A DNA stretch of 64,000 bases from NCBI GenBank assembly GCA_016748015.1, contig JAAOMT010000494.1, forward strand, positions 62,001 to 126,000, given 5' to 3'. Below the pieces are notes generated by a model. That model saw nothing but the letters and a program-made list of their open reading frames with translations, did no database searches and was not told the DNA's origin. A program made the position numbers and the translations under genes. Every line of letters begins with the position of its first letter. Position 1 is the first letter of the stretch. Below are positions 33,880 through 43,462 of the stretch, piece after piece. The DNA is from Geosiphon pyriformis (lineage: Eukaryota; Glomeromycota; Glomeromycetes; Archaeosporales; Geosiphonaceae).

Positions 33880-34576
33880 TCTCATCATTTTTACTGGGCA
33901 AGAGGATACTAAGAGCATAGCATTCGGGACACCATTGTTCATCGCAAGGCATAATGCATTCTTCACATAGCCTAATGTTCATTTGCTCTAATCGTTGAAT
34001 TTGAGCTTCTTGGGTCGGGTAGGTGTGACTTGCAATTTGGTGATAGACTTCTACTTTATCTTCGTAATCAAATCCAGCTAATTTCATAGTGTATTCAATG
34101 TATTCTGCTTCCTTCATTTGACAAACATCTTCTTTGGTAGCTCCATTAATTAATGCCATTGCTAAGTCAAAAATCATTTTGGCATCATGAGGGTAGTGAT
34201 AAAGTTTGTTGAGAGCACTGTTGTATGCTGCATTAAAGGGTGTTCCTCTTTTTACTTTTTCTGAAATTGATAAGGCATATTGGCAGGTCTGATTGCAGAC
34301 GCCTCCTCTCATTGCTACATCAATCCAATTGTATTCTTCTGATAGCATATCTCCACAAGTCAAACAAGAAGTGTTGTCCCATTTTCCGCTCCTTTTTATT
34401 AGATGGCCCCATCGCTCTCTGTGGCAAGCCTTGCAGTAATAACAAGTATGATTTTCATATTCTTTTTCAGGTGAAATGCAGGCTCCCATTGACAATAGTT
34501 TCTTGTGGCAGTCCTTACATTTAAGGAGAATATAGGGGTGTTGTTTTCTTGGTTTGGGTTTTAAGTAAGGTATATT
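33880..34576 (-). pseudogene. Cys-rich module and CxxC ribbon of element E
   Basis: Downstream of protease: C-K-D-C-H-K-K-L, then C-Y-Y-C-K-A-C-H-R-E-R-W-G-H, K-W-D-N-T-S-C-L-T-C-G-D-M-L, G-V-C-N-Q-T-C-Q-Y, a helical Y-P-H-D-A-K-M-I segment, and the ribbon L-C-E-E-C-I-M-P-C ... W-C-P-E-C. There are at least four paired-Cys clusters in about 200 codons; zinc binding is the natural inference. The ORF 34,495-33,524 is open throughout, joined to dUTPase. Not a family I can name. Confidence 0.75.
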
Positions 34577-35431
34577 CTATCCAGAGGTTTCGGGTTTAAT
34601 GTGTGGAGTAAAATGTTCTTGTTCTGTTTCATCAGCCCAGTTGGACGTTGATCCAAGAGCCATGAATGTTTTGATTATTGGTTTTTCTTCTTTTGGTTCA
34701 AATTCAAAAGCCGGGGCTTTTTCAGAGCGTTTGTTGAATGTACCACAAATGACAGGTACCCGGGCATGTTGTACTTGGTAGGAGATTGTTAACTCTTGTG
34801 TTTCCCAATTCAGATTAGCATTGGCTTTTTGAAGCCAATCATTTCCGACGAGAGCTTGGTACTGGGATGCGTCCATTACAAGAACTTTGACTGGAATGGT
34901 GATTCCATCAAGAGTGAATAGAAAATTGTCAATTTCTCCCATTGGTGTCTTTTTCATGCCATCAGCAGTAATGATTACTGTTTGAGCTGGTCGGTCGACA
35001 TTTCTTTTCAACTGTTGCATTAACTGGTAGGTAATAATGCTTCTGGCAGATCCACTGTCTAGGATCAAGCGAATTGGCTTTCCTTCTACTTCAGCTTCTG
35101 TGTACATTGCAGTGATGGCTTTTTGCTCATTAGCCACTGTATTGCTAAGCAAGAATGGTGATTCATTTGCTTCAAATTCAAAAGAAAAGATATCAAAGAG
35201 ATTGGCGTTTTCAGCAATTCGGACTGGTGGAATAGTGGTGTGGTTATGAAAAGGGTTTCGTTGTTGTTGTGCTGCAGCTCTACCTTCCAAGAGTACAGTA
35301 TGGTGAAAATCCTGTTCTTCCGGCATTGTTAAATAACTGGGTTGAGTGTGGTAATGGTTGGGTCTTGATTGAGTGGTATTTCGGGGAACTAATTGGTTGT
35401 TCAAACTGATTCTACTGTTGTTTACTTGGTA
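34577..35431 (-). pseudogene. Aspartic protease of element E, active site intact
   Basis: An open 275 codons (35,404-34,577) in the gag frame. The active site is L-I-L-D-S-G-S-A-R-S with the D-S-G triplet intact. A flap region I-I-T-A-D-G follows, then Y-Q-A-L-V-G-N-D-W-L-Q. It is bounded by a TGA at 35,432 and a TAG at 34,577. It would process the Gag-Pol polyprotein. Upstream is a Q/P/Y-rich linker. Confidence 0.88.
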
Positions 35432-35653
35432 TCAGTTTTGTGGTGTGAATTGATTTTGTGTAATCAGTTTTTGAGCAGGTACTTGATAATGTTGTGTGGG
35501 TGGTTGTTGGTATTGCTGTTGGATTGGTTGTGGGGCAGGCTGATAATAGTTATTTTGGTATTGGGGTCTTGGTGGATAGTAAGCTGGTGGTAATGGTTGA
35601 TAATAAGATTGCTGTGGTAGAGAGTAACGTTGATTACCCCTATTTTGTTGGTC

Positions 35654-37144
35654 TCATTGCAGCTTTTTGCAATCTCTTTTCCAGTGGCCAGAGATTCCAC
35701 AGTAATGGCAATTTTGGGGCTGGTTATTGGAAAGTGGTGCAAAGTTATTTTGATTTCGTCTTTGGGGTGGTTGATATCTTTGGGGTTGTTGTTGCTGGTT
35801 GGTAAAATAGTTTTCAACCTTTTTTGTGAGTTGGTCAATTTTTTCCTCAGCTGCTGAGCTGGTTTCTCCAATTGCCAAATTTACAAGTTTTGTACAATTG
35901 GCTTCTTTTATGGCCATTTCGTATCTTTTCGCATACTGTATTGCAGAGTTTAAATCTTCTGGCACATGTGGGCAAACCTTTTTAATTAGTTTATCTTTTA
36001 GACCAGTGATAAATTGATCTAAGATTTGAGCATCGGAATAATAATCGTTTGTCTCAAGTTGGCAAATCCGTCTGAGAAGTTTGTTGAATTTCCCAATATA
36101 AGTCATAACAGATTTGGAGGGTTCTTGTTTGATATTTCGAAAACGATTGCGAAAAGTAATAGAGGTATTATTGTCGGTGAACTGTTCAAGGAAGGCTGCT
36201 TTGAAAGCATTCCAATTATTGAATGGGGTGGCAAGGTTTTCAAACCATTCTCCTGCTGTTCCTTTGAGAAAGTAGGGAATTGTTCTTAACATTCTGGCAG
36301 CATTCCATCCATTTGCATCTCCAGCTTTAGTAACTTGGTCAAGCCATTCTTGGGGACTGGTCTCAATATCTTCTCCATTGAATTCAGGAATTTTTGCAAT
36401 GTATGTTGTCATTTCATTTTCTTCATTTTCACTGTCTATTGATTCTTCTTCGGTTATTTCAGAGTTGTTTTCTTCGTTTGCTGCTGTCTCAGAGTGTTCA
36501 CTTTGATTTTCAGCTAGAAAATCAAGGAGATTGGAACTAGTTTGAAGGAGTTCTTGTTGTTTGGTGGAACTTTTGAGTGATGTAAAATCTTCTGGTCTTG
36601 CAAATTGATTTAAGAGTGAATTAGGTGTTTGTGCTTGTGTAAGTGAAGCTGGAAAAGATGTGATAGTAAGTGGAAGTTTTGAACTGGTTCTTTGTTCAGG
36701 TGTTTGTAAATGTTTGGCAGTTGTTTTCGGTAGTGTTGGAGTATTTGGGGTGGTTCTTGAATATTGCTTTAATTTGTTTTTGTCTTTGTTGCTTGTTTCT
36801 GTTTCCAATTCAAAATCAATGGTGTATTGAGACTGCACTGGATATGTTTCTTCACAGTATTTGATAATGTTAAAATTAAGTTTGTGAAAGTAAGTGGCAA
36901 GTGTTTCACTATTAAGGTCTTCAATTCCCAACTGTGAATAGTGTACTAAATTATTGTAAAGGTTGTTTCTAATTTCTGAAATATTATAATTTTTAAAAAG
37001 ATAATTGTTGATGTGGTTTTCAATGTATTGGTATACTGATTTCTTGACAACTTCAATTCCGTCTGGAATGTTAAATCTTTGCTTGCAGTGGGTGTAAATT
37101 GATTGGTAATACTCTAGAGTTGTTGCGTCTGGTGTGGTCGCCAC
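35654..37144 (-). CDS. Gag of element E (496 aa, then premature stop)
   Basis: The ATG at 37,144 lies 46 bases inside the 5' LTR edge and opens M-A-T-T-P-D-A. The N-terminal third is helical, then a Thr/Pro-rich and acidic linker, then the Retrotrans_gag-type capsid core (about residues 245-410: W-L-D-Q-V, W-F-E-N-L, W-N-A-F-K-A-A-F-L-E-Q-F), and a terminal CCHC knuckle CHYCGISGHWKRDC. The stop right after K-K-L-Q is TGA; in-frame reading continues into a P/Q/Y-rich tail and protease, so the ancestral product was a longer Gag-Pol. The core matches gag of A, B and D. Confidence 0.9.
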   Translation of the reverse strand: MATTPDATTLEYYQSIYTHCKQRFNIPDGIEVVKKSVYQYIENHINNYLFKNYNISEIRNNLYNNLVHYSQLGIEDLNSETLATYFHKLNFNIIKYCEETYPVQSQYTIDFELETETSNKDKNKLKQYSRTTPNTPTLPKTTAKHLQTPEQRTSSKLPLTITSFPASLTQAQTPNSLLNQFARPEDFTSLKSSTKQQELLQTSSNLLDFLAENQSEHSETAANEENNSEITEEESIDSENEENEMTTYIAKIPEFNGEDIETSPQEWLDQVTKAGDANGWNAARMLRTIPYFLKGTAGEWFENLATPFNNWNAFKAAFLEQFTDNNTSITFRNRFRNIKQEPSKSVMTYIGKFNKLLRRICQLETNDYYSDAQILDQFITGLKDKLIKKVCPHVPEDLNSAIQYAKRYEMAIKEANCTKLVNLAIGETSSAAEEKIDQLTKKVENYFTNQQQQPQRYQPPQRRNQNNFAPLSNNQPQNCHYCGISGHWKRDCKKLQ

Positions 37145-37171
37145 TTTGAATTTGTTTTTGCTGTGTTATTT

Positions 37172-37187
37172 CCATAGGAGAGCACCA
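37172..37187 (-). promoter_or_regulatory. Primer-binding site of element E
   Basis: Reading on the minus strand just after the 5' LTR: TGGTGCTCTCCTATGG. Its complement ends GAGAGCACCA, a tRNA-like CCA end. It differs from the D/B site (TGGTGCTTCCTGTGA), so the primer tRNA may differ. J has a decayed version at 58,760. Confidence 0.5.
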
Positions 37188-37189
37188 AA

Positions 37190-38171
37190 TGTTACCGGAG
37201 GTTTTTGGTCTCTTTTCTGTAATGTTGTTGATACTTATTTGCTGTGAATTCACGTTTTCTGGATGTAGTTGAACCTCCAGTAACTGAATTTATCTTCAAA
37301 TTATCTCCTATAATTTGAACTTGCTAGGCTTATGAGTGGAATAGCCAATTCCGTGCCAGTTGCTTTATGTAGTTACGTTGTAGTAAACGTCAACTCTTTC
37401 CCAGGAATTGCTCATCTGGAAGCTCACTAAAAATGTGTAGTTACTTTGCTGTAAAAGTCAACTCTTCTACAGGGATCTTGTTTGTAGGCTACCCTAATGA
37501 TTGTAATAAGAAAAAAAATAAAAATAAAAGAAGTGTAAAAGAAATAGGATCTTATTAAGGGAAACGTTTTCTATCCAGGCCTGGAGTCACTAACAGTTTA
37601 CTGAAATTGGTAGCTAATCAATTTCGAAATATTAGTTGGGCTTTGGGGATTTTCCAAGTACAATAATTTAAAGAATTTGGTTTTTCGAATTATTTGATAT
37701 TTATTTCTTTTTGTGTGTATAGAAATGGTTTGTAAGAGATAAATCTAAAGTAAGATACATTTTCTCAAAGAGAGAAGCTCTTCTTTTATACAACTTGTCG
37801 TAACACTATTCTATGAACTTGAACTTTGCTATTTTCTACAATTTCGCTGAACTAAAGATACATTTTGGCAAACTATAAGTTATTTCGGCGAACTATTAGA
37901 TATTTCGGTAAACTATCAATTATTTCAGCAAATTTCTACAAATTTCGGCAAACTTTTTGAATGTTACATAGTTCGGGATATTGCATGATTGATCATCGCA
38001 ATTAGGTTACATTGGTGTTGTGTACAATTTGGGTTATTAATTAAATGATAATTTCGGACATTTTTACTAATATAATAAGTGATTATTTAAAATGATAATA
38101 TATGCTAATTAATGATAGGAATTATAAGATAATTTCATGCTAAATAATATCTCTAATTTTGTCTGGTAACA
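37190..38171 (-). repeat. 5' LTR of element E
   Basis: 982 bp, TGTTACCGGAGG ... GGTAACA in plus-strand reading. It aligns without gaps to the 3' LTR with eleven mismatches, all transitions. It holds the same inverted repeat (37,191-37,203 with 37,272-37,284, one mismatch) and the 20-bp array. Followed by ccga, the target duplication. Confidence 0.94.
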
Positions 38172-40157
38172 CCGAGATAGGAAGCTTGATTTGGGTATCC
38201 AGTTGGTATTGGTTAAGATTGAGCAGGACCACAAGAGATTGGTCGAAACAGTCTACTGTTGGTTTGCACCTGATTGTTGTTGGAATTTCTCCATCCCTGA
38301 TTATAGTCTATAGCTCGAGGTTTGGATGGGCTGTAAGGAGAAATTTGATAGTGAGGGATTGCTTGTGTTATTGGTGGTGGTTGATAATAATTCTGGGGTG
38401 GTGGTTGAGTGTACGGGACTTGTTGTGTGTATAGGGGCAGTTGATTTTGAGGTATGAAATATTGGGGTACCATGTTTTGCTGATATCTGGGTTGCTGGTA
38501 TGAATTTCCTTGATTTTGGTCCATGATTTTCTTTCTGTAGTCACGGGCAATATGTCCAGGTTTCTGGCAGTAGTAACAGTTGTAGAGATCGGATCTCCAA
38601 GGTTGTTGCTGTTGCTGATGATTCTGTTGCTGTGGGTATCTGCTATTGTTGTTATTTTCTCTCCATTGGGGTGGTTGGTAAATTTCTGTAGTTCTGGCTA
38701 AGAATCCCTTAATTTTTTGAGTTAGTTTTTCACTCAATTGGGTTATCTTTGCGTCGATGTCAGAGGTTCCGTTAATAGCTAAATTAACAGCTTGAGTATG
38801 GTTCGCTTCTTATTCTACAGACTCAAAATTGCAAGTAAGAGCGATGGTGTCTTGTAAACTGGTCGGATGGCGAGATCTTACAGATCTTAGAATACTACTC
38901 TGCAATTCTTTAATGAATTGATTAAGAACTTGCGCCACAGTGTAGTAGTCCCTTTCGATAGCTAATATTTGACACAGGATTTGATTGAATTGTCCGAGAT
39001 AAGTAGTTACTGCTTCATGATCTTTTTGTTTAATTATGCTGAATTGATTCTGAATTTGGATTAACATATTGGGGTCACAAAAGTATTGCAAAAATGCAAG
39101 TTTAAACTCGGTAAAGGAGGTAGACTTCTCTGCCAGGCTCTGGTACTACGAATTGGCAGTTCTGGTCAGAAAAAATGGCAGTACCTGAATTGTGTGGTCA
39201 TTGTTTCAACCATTAGCAGTAATTGCTTTCTCGGCATCCATGATCTAAGAATATGCATTATCTTTTTTACCAGAGAATTTTTCCAATTTAGTGATATCCT
39301 GGTAAGCCATGATCCGGTTAATGGGTGGGATGTTACTGGTTATGTTTAAAGGGATTGGTGTCTGCATATTCAAGTGTTCTCTGGGTGCTAATGCTGATTG
39401 CTTTTCTTTGTCACTTGAACCAATAGATTGTAAGATAGTTGTTTCTTCCATCAGGGGAGATGCTGATTCTGCTAGGTTTTGTGCTGGTGGCTGTTCTCAA
39501 GTTGACGGGTTTTCTTCTGTTTGACCGGCTGCTGGGATAAGATTTCCAAACAGCGATCCATATTCTCCTAGTGATTTGGTCCAACTGTGTTGATTCCAAG
39601 GGTGTGGATTTTTAGGAGTTTGTAGTGTTTCTGACTGGGTTTCCGGGAGTGTGTTGAATACAATTCTATTTTGGGGTGTTTGATGGTATGATAGAGTTGT
39701 TGGGGAGAAGGCCCTTGGTTTCTTGTTGACCATGGACTTGGCTTGGGCAGTTACGAGGTTGTTGGATTCGTTTTTATATTCCTCAGGGTCGGATTCTATT
39801 GGTTGTTGTACTTGAGAGAATCATTGTGCCACATAATATTTAATGTCTATATTAATTATGTGCAGAGTTTCAGCAATTGCTCGGGTAGTTGTGGCTGTTG
39901 AGTACCCTAGTAAGCTTTGATGGATTTGTTCTCTAAGTCTTCCTGTATCAGTTGCATGGCCTAACAAGCAGTTGATTTTTGCATTGATATAGTTACAAAA
40001 ATCACTTTCTGTATAAGCGGTTTCTGCTGGTATTCCTAAGTCTTTTCGAAAGTATTAAAATAGTGCTTTTCTATATAAAAAGTGGTCCTTTTCTATTGTT
40101 CCAATAGTCACTACTTTTATGTATTTTTGGGGGTGCTCTGTCTCTGTAGATTTATAA
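38172..40157 (-). pseudogene. gag of element D
   Basis: One frame links the pieces 39,733-39,497, 39,451-39,245, 39,091-38,810 and 38,737-38,213, with stops only. The capsid-like core lies at 39,350-38,800 and a degenerate knuckle CYYCQKPGHIARDY at about 38,537-38,580 has lost its last Cys (Tyr instead). The tail is Q/P/Y-rich. The upstream part to the PBS also reads open in places (E-H-P-Q-K-Y-I-K-V-V-T). The transition to protease is cut by inserted element E. Confidence 0.82.
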
Positions 40158-40174
40158 CCTCACAGGAAGCACCA
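40158..40174 (-). promoter_or_regulatory. Primer-binding site of element D
   Basis: On the minus strand, TGGTGCTTCCTGTGAGG begins two bases after the LTR. The complement CCTCACAGGAAGCACCA fits a tRNA 3' end including the T-arm CCTCAC, as in elongator tRNA-Met. Shares 15 bases with copy B. Confidence 0.65.
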
Positions 40175-40176
40175 AA

Positions 40177-41147
40177 TGTTATGGGTAAACTTGGTGGGTA
40201 TGGGAAATGGTAACATTTGGTGCTCTCAATTATTGATGATACGTCTTCCACGTAATTCTGTTGGCTTAGTCTTGATTATCAGTCTCTGAAAGTCTATTTC
40301 TGGATGTGAATTTTACCCATTGAGTTCTTTGGTTATAAGGCACAGAGTTTGTCTTTCGTCAATTGTAATGTTTTTTGTAAATGTGAGCTTTCTTCTTCGA
40401 GCTAACAAGCGCAGTTGTTAGAGTCTAGCATTGTCTTTTCACCTTTCTGGTAAGCTAACAAGATAATGTTAATATCCAAAACTTAGGGGAAGCTTCCCTC
40501 TTTTACCAGGCTATCACGAAGTCTATTCCCAGACAGTCAATTTTACTATGTTGCCGTTCCACAAAAATAAGACAAAAAAAGAAAAAAAAAAAAAAAAGAA
40601 AAAAAAAAAGAGAGAAAAGATAAATTAGTATCGTCAATTGCCGTGATTAAGAGCAATTGGTCCAAATCATTAATAGGTTCAAGACAATTATGCTAAGAGC
40701 ATCTGTTCTAGAATGGAGGTATGAGACAAGGGTTAATTCACGTAAATTCCATGAAGTTTGAGAACATGAATTCGTGATTCTGATTTCTTTAATAATTGGT
40801 TTATTTCAGGAGATGAAATAGGGAAGATAATAAAGGATGAAAGGGTATGGATATTTTAATTCTGGTCTAAAAGTTCATATCTATCTGTCTGTTTTTTCTT
40901 ATTTCTACAACTACTTGCTTTTATACATTCTTTTGGTTTTACAGGATTGCTTTTAATTGTCTTGCTATTGCTAGTTATTGCTTTGTTGTTTCTGTTATTG
41001 CTTCGTTTTTCTATGTTATTGCTAATTATCCTATGTTATAACACGTTATCTGTTGTTATTACATGTTATTTTGTGTTATTCTGTGTTATGTCACGTTTTG
41101 GTCACATTTCTTCATAACTTTGGATCAGTTTTTCTATTCAGGTAACA
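40177..41147 (-). repeat. 5' LTR of element D
   Basis: 971 bp, TGTTATGGGTAAAC ... GGTAACA in plus-strand reading; the solo LTR at 19,287 is the same family. The element body starts on its left with the PBS. A perfect 14-base inverted repeat (40,168-40,181 with 40,211-40,224) spans the LTR/PBS junction. A TTAT-rich tandem region is at 40,970-41,095. Confidence 0.92.
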
Positions 41148-41399
41148 ACAATAATAAAATGGAAAGAATACTTGAACCAAAAATTTGATATTTACACAGA
41201 CCATAAAAGATTAACTTCAATTCAGAAGTAGGAATTTAGAGATGATTGTTACACTTAATGAAAAATAGAACTTGCACCATATAAATATACAGTACATTAT
41301 AAAAAGGGAAAAAAAAACAGAAATACTGATGAATTGTCACAAATGAAACAAATCTAAAAACATTTCAACCCAAAAATATAACAAAAAATAAATATTCAA

Positions 41400-42600
41400 A
41401 AATACCAACAACTCCAACATTATATAAATACCCAATTGTTCAAGGAAAAATTATCTCAAAAAGAACAAAACAACATAAAACAGCAATTAAAACATTTTAT
41501 CAATCATCAAAATATACTGTACCAAAAAAACAGAAGAAATCCAGACCAGCTAACAAGAATAATTACAGACCCAGAAAAAGAGACAATATTGTTTAACATG
41601 CACTTAGATCCAACAGCAGGATACTTTCATAAAGAAGCAACTATGAAAAGAACTAGAAAAAGATACTATTGGCCATCAATGTATCCAGACATTATTCAAT
41701 ATGTTCAGAATTGTGATGCTTGTCAGAGAAGAGGAGGAGCAAGACCAAATAAACCATTAAGACCAATCAAAATGGGACAACCATTTGATCAAATTGGAAT
41801 TGATCTAGTCAGACTATTAACAATAACTAGCAAAGACAACAGATATATTGCAATAGCCATAGATTATCTCACTAAATGGCCAAAAGCAAAAGCCATTCAA
41901 AGAGCAGATGCAAAATCCATTGCCAAATTTGTTCATCAAGATTTGATATGTCAACACAGATATCCAAAAGAACTATTATCAGATCAAGGAACTCACTTTG
42001 TGAATAGAACATTAACAGAATTAAGTCAAAGATTTGGAATAAAAAGACCATTATTATCACCATATCATCCACAAACCAATAGATTAGTTGAAAGGTTCAA
42101 TAGAATACTGTGTGAAGCAATAGCTAAGATCAGCCAAAAAAATCAGGATGAATGAGATTTGTTTATACCATCAGTATTATTGGCTTATCAAACAATGAAA
42201 CAAGACACTACACAAACAATACCATTTGAATTAATATACGATAGAACAGCAATGTTATTAGTTGAGATAGAAGTCAACACTTATCCAATAGAAACAATAA
42301 CTAAAGACAATTTTCAGGAAATGTTGCTAAGAAAAACATATGACTTAATGGAGACACTAAAAAATAAATAGTGAAGAGCAGCTAATAACATCCAAAAGTC
42401 ATAAAAGAAACAAAAAAAAAGACATGATAACCAACTATCAGATAAACCAGTTGAATTCAGGATTGGAGACAAAGTACTTTTACATCATACCAAAGCAAAA
42501 AAACAATGGAGTAGAAAATTTGACCCCAAATGAGATGGATCATTTCACATAAAAAAAATTCTTAGAAATAGAGCTTATAAATTAAGATAAGACAACAAAA
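41400..42600 (+). pseudogene. Integrase of copy G, catalytic core open
   Basis: The stretch 41,436-42,155 (239 codons) is the longest open integrase here: HHCC domain (Y-F-H-K-E-A ... C-D-A-C-Q-R-R), I-G-I-D-L, S-D-Q-G-T-H-F and L-V-E-R-F-N-R, so the D, D, E triad is complete. A TGA (from TGG by one transition) follows N-Q-D-E. The next piece 42,159-42,371 is in the same frame. The C-terminal domain runs to about 42,600 with stops. Confidence 0.88.
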
Positions 42601-42779
42601 TCTTAGCCAAAGCAGCACATAGTGATTAACTGAAACTATATCACCATCCACCAGTAATATTCTACAATTAGGAGTACAGAGAATACTAGTCCAACCAGAT
42701 GAGATTCCACATGATCTGGAACCAATCATAATCATTGGACCAAACATGTAAAATTGAACAATAAAAAGAGTATATAAAG

Positions 42780-43455
42780 ACATGGTAGATACAACAAAAG
42801 ACTTTAAAAAAATGGAAATTACTGATGACATTCACTTACTAGCACAACAACTTTTCCAACTAATTCAACAACAGAATATGGAAATTACTATCAATTAACA
42901 AACCATTTGATACCAAGATACTAGAAAGATACTCAAATACAAAAATCAAAAGAAAACAGAAAACACTATTGATAAAATGGTTTTGAAAATAAAATTAGCC
43001 ATAGAAAAATCAATAAGTGTCACTACATATCAAGAGTTGACCAAAAAAACTTGGAAATAGTGGATACATAAATTTCCAAAGAACTTTTGTTATTTCTATT
43101 TGGGACAATACTTGAACATTCAGAACTTATACACAGATAAAACAAAATGATTATTTGACACAACAATATTACAACAACTAGAACAATTTGTGAGAAAGAA
43201 CAATTTGACTCTACAAGCAAGAGCCATCTATTGGCTACATACTGAATTTAAAAACAGACTGAAAATCTTACTTAATCCAAAAATGGACTCTATTACAGTT
43301 AACCAAATGGGAAAAATAACCAACACCCAATTTGAAGTATTACAGAACAAGATAACTTAAGTAATTCTTGAAAAAAAAGTTCAAGAAATACTCAAAGATG
43401 GAGAATTAGAGTTAAGAGATTTGGGAGATCTCGATGGAGCTCAATATTAAAGGAG
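42780..43455 (+). pseudogene. ORF3 of copy G (unknown protein)
   Basis: Matches ORF3 of B almost throughout: M-V-L-K-I-K-L-A-I, F-C-Y-F-Y-L-G-Q-Y-L, N-L-Y-T-D-K-T-K, L-T-L-Q-A-R-A-I-Y, I-T-N-T-Q-F-E-V-L-Q-N. A few stops, no large indels. Ends at the polypurine tract. Confidence 0.55.
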
Positions 43456-43462
43456 GGAATAA

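Larger units (their letters stand above)
28307..38171 (-). mobile_element. Element E: full-length Ty3/Gypsy element with dUTPase and ORF3 (9.87 kb)
   Basis: Two 982-bp LTRs differ at eleven sites by my count. The target duplication ccga lies at 28,303-28,306 and 38,172-38,175. On the minus strand, one frame runs from the ATG at 37,144 to 30,092 (2,351 codons) without a frameshift: Gag, protease, Cys-rich module, dUTPase, RT, RNase H, integrase. A second ORF (ORF3, 29,934-29,257) follows in another frame. Thirteen in-frame stops disable it. It is the best-preserved copy in the window and the youngest insertion in its stack. Confidence 0.94.
23925..41147 (-). mobile_element. Element D: Ty3/Gypsy element with dUTPase, 3' end missing, split by element E
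   Basis: Minus-strand element. The 5' LTR is at 40,177-41,147, followed by PBS, gag (to 38,172) and, beyond inserted element E, protease, Cys-rich module, ribbon, dUTPase, RT, RNase H and part of integrase, stopping at about 23,925. Removing E plus one ccga puts gag (38,737) and protease (28,037) in the same frame. Catalytic residues are lost in protease (D to N) and RT (YLND). No 3' LTR is seen. The 5' LTR abuts the RNase H region of copy G, which D apparently entered. Confidence 0.9.

Noticed and set aside
35432-35656. TGA codons in the E polyprotein as programmed readthrough or a TGA=Trp code
   Set aside because: TAG and TAA also occur in frame, the CysRS gene uses TGG for Trp and TGA as stop, and all cases fit single transitions.
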